64,000 bases of DNA from contig NZ_SSYA01000001.1 of assembly GCF_004917065.1 (NCBI RefSeq), positions 247,001 through 311,000 on the forward strand, read 5' to 3'. This DNA is from Geomonas ferrireducens. Lineage in GTDB: Bacteria > Desulfobacterota > Desulfuromonadia > Geobacterales > Geobacteraceae. A program made the position numbers and the translations under genes. The stretch's first letter is position 1. Every line of letters starts with the position of its first letter. The notes under the pieces are model-generated. The model was not told the origin of the DNA. It worked only from the letters and a program-made list of their open reading frames with translations, and did no database searches. Positions 61,594 through 64,000 of the stretch are shown here, in pieces.

Positions 61594-64000
61594 ATGAAAC
61601 TTGCAGTTGCATTGGCGCGCCGCGTCCGGCTCATCGTGCTCACGGCCCTGACGGCGACCCTGTTGCCATGCGCAGGCGCCGACGCCGCGGTCGTCTTCAA
61701 CAACTGGTCGAGCAACGGGCCGGCCCCCATCCCCAACAAAGGGACGCTCACCGCCCTCGCGGTGGCTCCAACGACTCCGGCCACCGTCTACGTCGGTGCC
61801 GACGGAGGCGGGGTGTACGGCATGAACGACGGGGGGAGCAGCTGGTCGGCGCTGAACGGAGGTCTCACCAACCGGCGTGTGGCGGCACTGGCGGTGCACC
61901 CGGTCGACCCGAAGGTGATCTTCGCGGCCACGGCACAGGGTATCTTCAAGAGCGCCGACGGCGGCCTCTCCTGGAACGACTCCTCGACGGGGGCTTCCGG
62001 GGTGCCGGTGCGCGCCCTCGCCATCGATCCCCTTTCCCCCGCAACCGTTTACGCGGCAACCGGCTCCGGCGTGTACAAAAGCACGACGGGGGGGTCGTCA
62101 TGGAGCACCGCGAACACAGGTCTTGTGAGCCTGGACGTACGCGCGCTCCTAGTCGATCCGTCGACACCCGGCGTGCTCTACGCGGCGACCGCCGGCGGGG
62201 TCTGCAAAAGCGCGGACGGCGCCGCCACCTGGAGCGCGGCTAACACCTCGCTAGCCGACACCGACGTCCTCTACCTCGCCTATGCCGCTACGACCCCGGC
62301 CACGCTCTTCGCGGGAACGGCCACCGGGATGTACCTCTCCACCGACGGCGCGGCGACCTGGACGCTGGACGGCGCCGCTTCACTCGGCAGCCAGGCGGTG
62401 GTCAGCATCCTCGTCGACACCCCCTCGGCACCGACGGTGCTCTACGCCGGGACCGCGAACGGGATATACCGCCAGAGCTACACCTCGGGTAACTGGGGGA
62501 ACTGGAGCGCCTTCGTCTCCGGGCTCACCCCGGGTGCGACGGTGCGCGCGCTCGCCAACATCCCGACCAGCCGCACCACGCTCTACGCGGCGACCACCCT
62601 GGGCGCCTTCAAAAACACCGGTGCGACCTGGAGCGCTCTCTCCTCGGGGCTGCGACAGGGGCGGGCGGTGACCGTGAAGCCGACCGATCCGACCGTCGTG
62701 GTGGCGGGGTTTGCCGGCGGAGGGATCTATCGCTCCACCGACAGCGGGAGCAGCTGGAGCGCGACCATCGACGACGCGGCCGCGGGGATGTTCGCCACCG
62801 CGCTTCTCTACGACGCGTCCGGGACGGCGCTTTACGCCGCGTCCGGCAACGGCGTATTCAGGTCCACGAGCGACGGCGCCAGTTGGACCGACATCAGTGC
62901 CACCCTCCCGACCAGCGACGTCCGCGCCCTCGCCCTCGACGCGGGTGCCACGCTCCACGCCGCCACCTCGCTCGGGGTCTTCGTCTGGAACGGCGTCGAC
63001 ACCTGGAACGCCTACGGAGCCGGGCAGCCTTCCAACAGCGACGTCACCACGCTCACCTTCAAGGGGGGCTTCCTCTTCGCCGGGACCAACGGCGGCGGGG
63101 TGTTCCGCTCGGACGGGACGAGCTGGACCCAGGTGAACTCCGGGCTCACCAACACCGTGGTGTACGCGCTCGCCTCGGACGGCGCAAGCCTCTACCTCGG
63201 GACCGGCGCGGGACTTTTCAAGTCCGGCGACAACGGGACGACCTGGGTGGCGAGCAGCAGCGGCCTCACCAACCTCGTGGTGAAGTCGATCGCCCTCTCC
63301 GGCGGGGTGCCGAACTTCATCACCGCCGGGACAGCCGGCGGCGGGGTCTTCTTCTCGACCAACGGCGGCGATATCTGGACCGCGATGAACACCGGCCTCA
63401 CCGACAAGAACGTGAACGCCCTGAGCGCGAACGCGGCGACGAAGAAGGTGTACGCCGCCACCGCGACCGGCAGGGTCTTCAACCTGAACCTGAGCGCGGT
63501 CTCCGCGGTCACCCCCGCCGCGCCGCTTGCATCCGCCCCGTACAGCTTCGGCCAGGTGAACATAGGGGACACCAAACAGGTGATCTTCTCCCTGCAGAAC
63601 ACCGGAACGCTGCAGCTTAAGATCTCGTCGCTCTCGCTTGCCGGGACCGACGCCGCGCTCTACGGCATTACCCAGGGGGGCGCGCGCGAGTGCAACCTCG
63701 CCCTGCTCCCGAACCTGACCGTGGAGGCGGGAGACTACTGCACCGTCACCGTCGGCTTTCTCCCGGTCGCCCCCGGCAACAAGACCGCCTCGCTCACCGT
63801 GCATTCCGACGCGGTGAACCAGCCGGTGACCACGTTCCTCATCGGCACCGGGGGGTACCCCCCCCAGGCGACCATCACCTCACCGGTGAGCGGCGATACG
63901 AAGAAGAGCCCGGTGCTGATCGCGGGGAGCGCCATCGACCGTAACCAAAGCGACGGCTCCGCCGGCACCGGTGCCACCCTCGCCAAGGTGGAGGTTTCCA
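61594..64000 (+). CDS. large secreted protein with 14 BNR-like repeats and choice-of-anchor D domain (3' end outside window)
   Basis: The open frame runs to the window end (at least 802 residues). A signal peptide (about 1-29) is followed by 14 repeats of about 38-48 residues (roughly 42-645). Each follows the pattern ...V.ALAVDP...P.TVYA.T..GV..S.DGG.SW..., the Asp-box/BNR type found in sortilin, Ycf48 and sialidase propellers. A choice-of-anchor D (ASH-like) domain (about 650-755, YSFGQVNIGDTKQVIFSLQN) and the start of an Ig-like domain (PPQATITSPVSGDTKKSPV) follow. Fourteen repeats suit two seven-bladed propellers. It is probably an extracellular adhesin or binding protein; no catalytic residues were identified. 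The ATG follows GGAGAGG. Confidence 0.85.
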   Translation, partial: MKLAVALARRVRLIVLTALTATLLPCAGADAAVVFNNWSSNGPAPIPNKGTLTALAVAPTTPATVYVGADGGGVYGMNDGGSSWSALNGGLTNRRVAALAVHPVDPKVIFAATAQGIFKSADGGLSWNDSSTGASGVPVRALAIDPLSPATVYAATGSGVYKSTTGGSSWSTANTGLVSLDVRALLVDPSTPGVLYAATAGGVCKSADGAATWSAANTSLADTDVLYLAYAATTPATLFAGTATGMYLSTDGAATWTLDGAASLGSQAVVSILVDTPSAPTVLYAGTANGIYRQSYTSGNWGNWSAFVSGLTPGATVRALANIPTSRTTLYAATTLGAFKNTGATWSALSSGLRQGRAVTVKPTDPTVVVAGFAGGGIYRSTDSGSSWSATIDDAAAGMFATALLYDASGTALYAASGNGVFRSTSDGASWTDISATLPTSDVRALALDAGATLHAATSLGVFVWNGVDTWNAYGAGQPSNSDVTTLTFKGGFLFAGTNGGGVFRSDGTSWTQVNSGLTNTVVYALASDGASLYLGTGAGLFKSGDNGTTWVASSSGLTNLVVKSIALSGGVPNFITAGTAGGGVFFSTNGGDIWTAMNTGLTDKNVNALSANAATKKVYAATATGRVFNLNLSAVSAVTPAAPLASAPYSFGQVNIGDTKQVIFSLQNTGTLQLKISSLSLAGTDAALYGITQGGARECNLALLPNLTVEAGDYCTVTVGFLPVAPGNKTASLTVHSDAVNQPVTTFLIGTGGYPPQATITSPVSGDTKKSPVLIAGSAIDRNQSDGSAGTGATLAKVEVS

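Overview
The window looks like a chromosomal segment from a GC-rich, iron-reducing deltaproteobacterium of the Geobacter/Geomonas group (Desulfuromonadota). Supporting this are two octaheme c-type cytochromes behind a DUF3373-type outer-membrane porin, a large chemosensory cluster of Geobacter style, an MJ0042 zinc-ribbon response regulator, a DUF4388 (PATAN) regulator, a PilZ protein, a complete arn lipid A operon, and 9-bp and hairpin intergenic repeats. The genus is an inference; no 16S gene or other phylogenetic marker was tested.

Layout. 1-433: non-coding DNA with a cluster of GCAACCG/GCATCCG repeats abutting the 3' end of a tRNA-Gly(CCC). 634-8174 (all minus): flgM, gph, the guaB-guaA operon, an M42 peptidase, a bifunctional-nuclease family protein and miaB. 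8623-14004 (plus): an electron-transfer module of porin, small secreted protein and two octaheme cytochromes, one with a CX4CH heme site. 14108-19772: a methyltransferase, a 10-copy 9-bp tandem array, rpsT, and the conserved leuS-lptE-holA block.

19998-33398 (minus) is a 13-gene chemosensory cluster with cheA, two cheW, cheR, cheB, three single-domain receivers, a DUF4388 receiver, a zinc-ribbon receiver with a Pro-rich repeat linker, a HEAT-repeat protein, a GAF protein and an ExeA-like AAA ATPase. It contains no chemoreceptor gene. Two MITE-like inverted-repeat elements sit inside it. Der GTPase (33480-34802) follows, then a decayed higA antitoxin remnant, a class V aminotransferase and a rubredoxin gene.

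37188-40775 carries a GTP-type and an ATP-type PEP carboxykinase side by side, which is unusual. A ccdAB toxin-antitoxin pair with a recognisable promoter and operator and a quinone oxidoreductase come next. 43019-50328 is an arn (L-Ara4N lipid A) operon in which arnA is split into two genes, ending with a PAP2 phosphatase that could recycle undecaprenyl carrier. 50394-53180 holds a small Cys-rich protein and a compositionally atypical secreted HEXXH protein. 53181-58156 has hisG, hisI, a DUF2846 lipoprotein and a TrpX-type ABC transporter. The end of the window has an unassigned lipoprotein, an NRDE-family protein, a PilZ protein and the start of a large secreted protein with 14 BNR-like repeats, which I read as two seven-bladed propellers.
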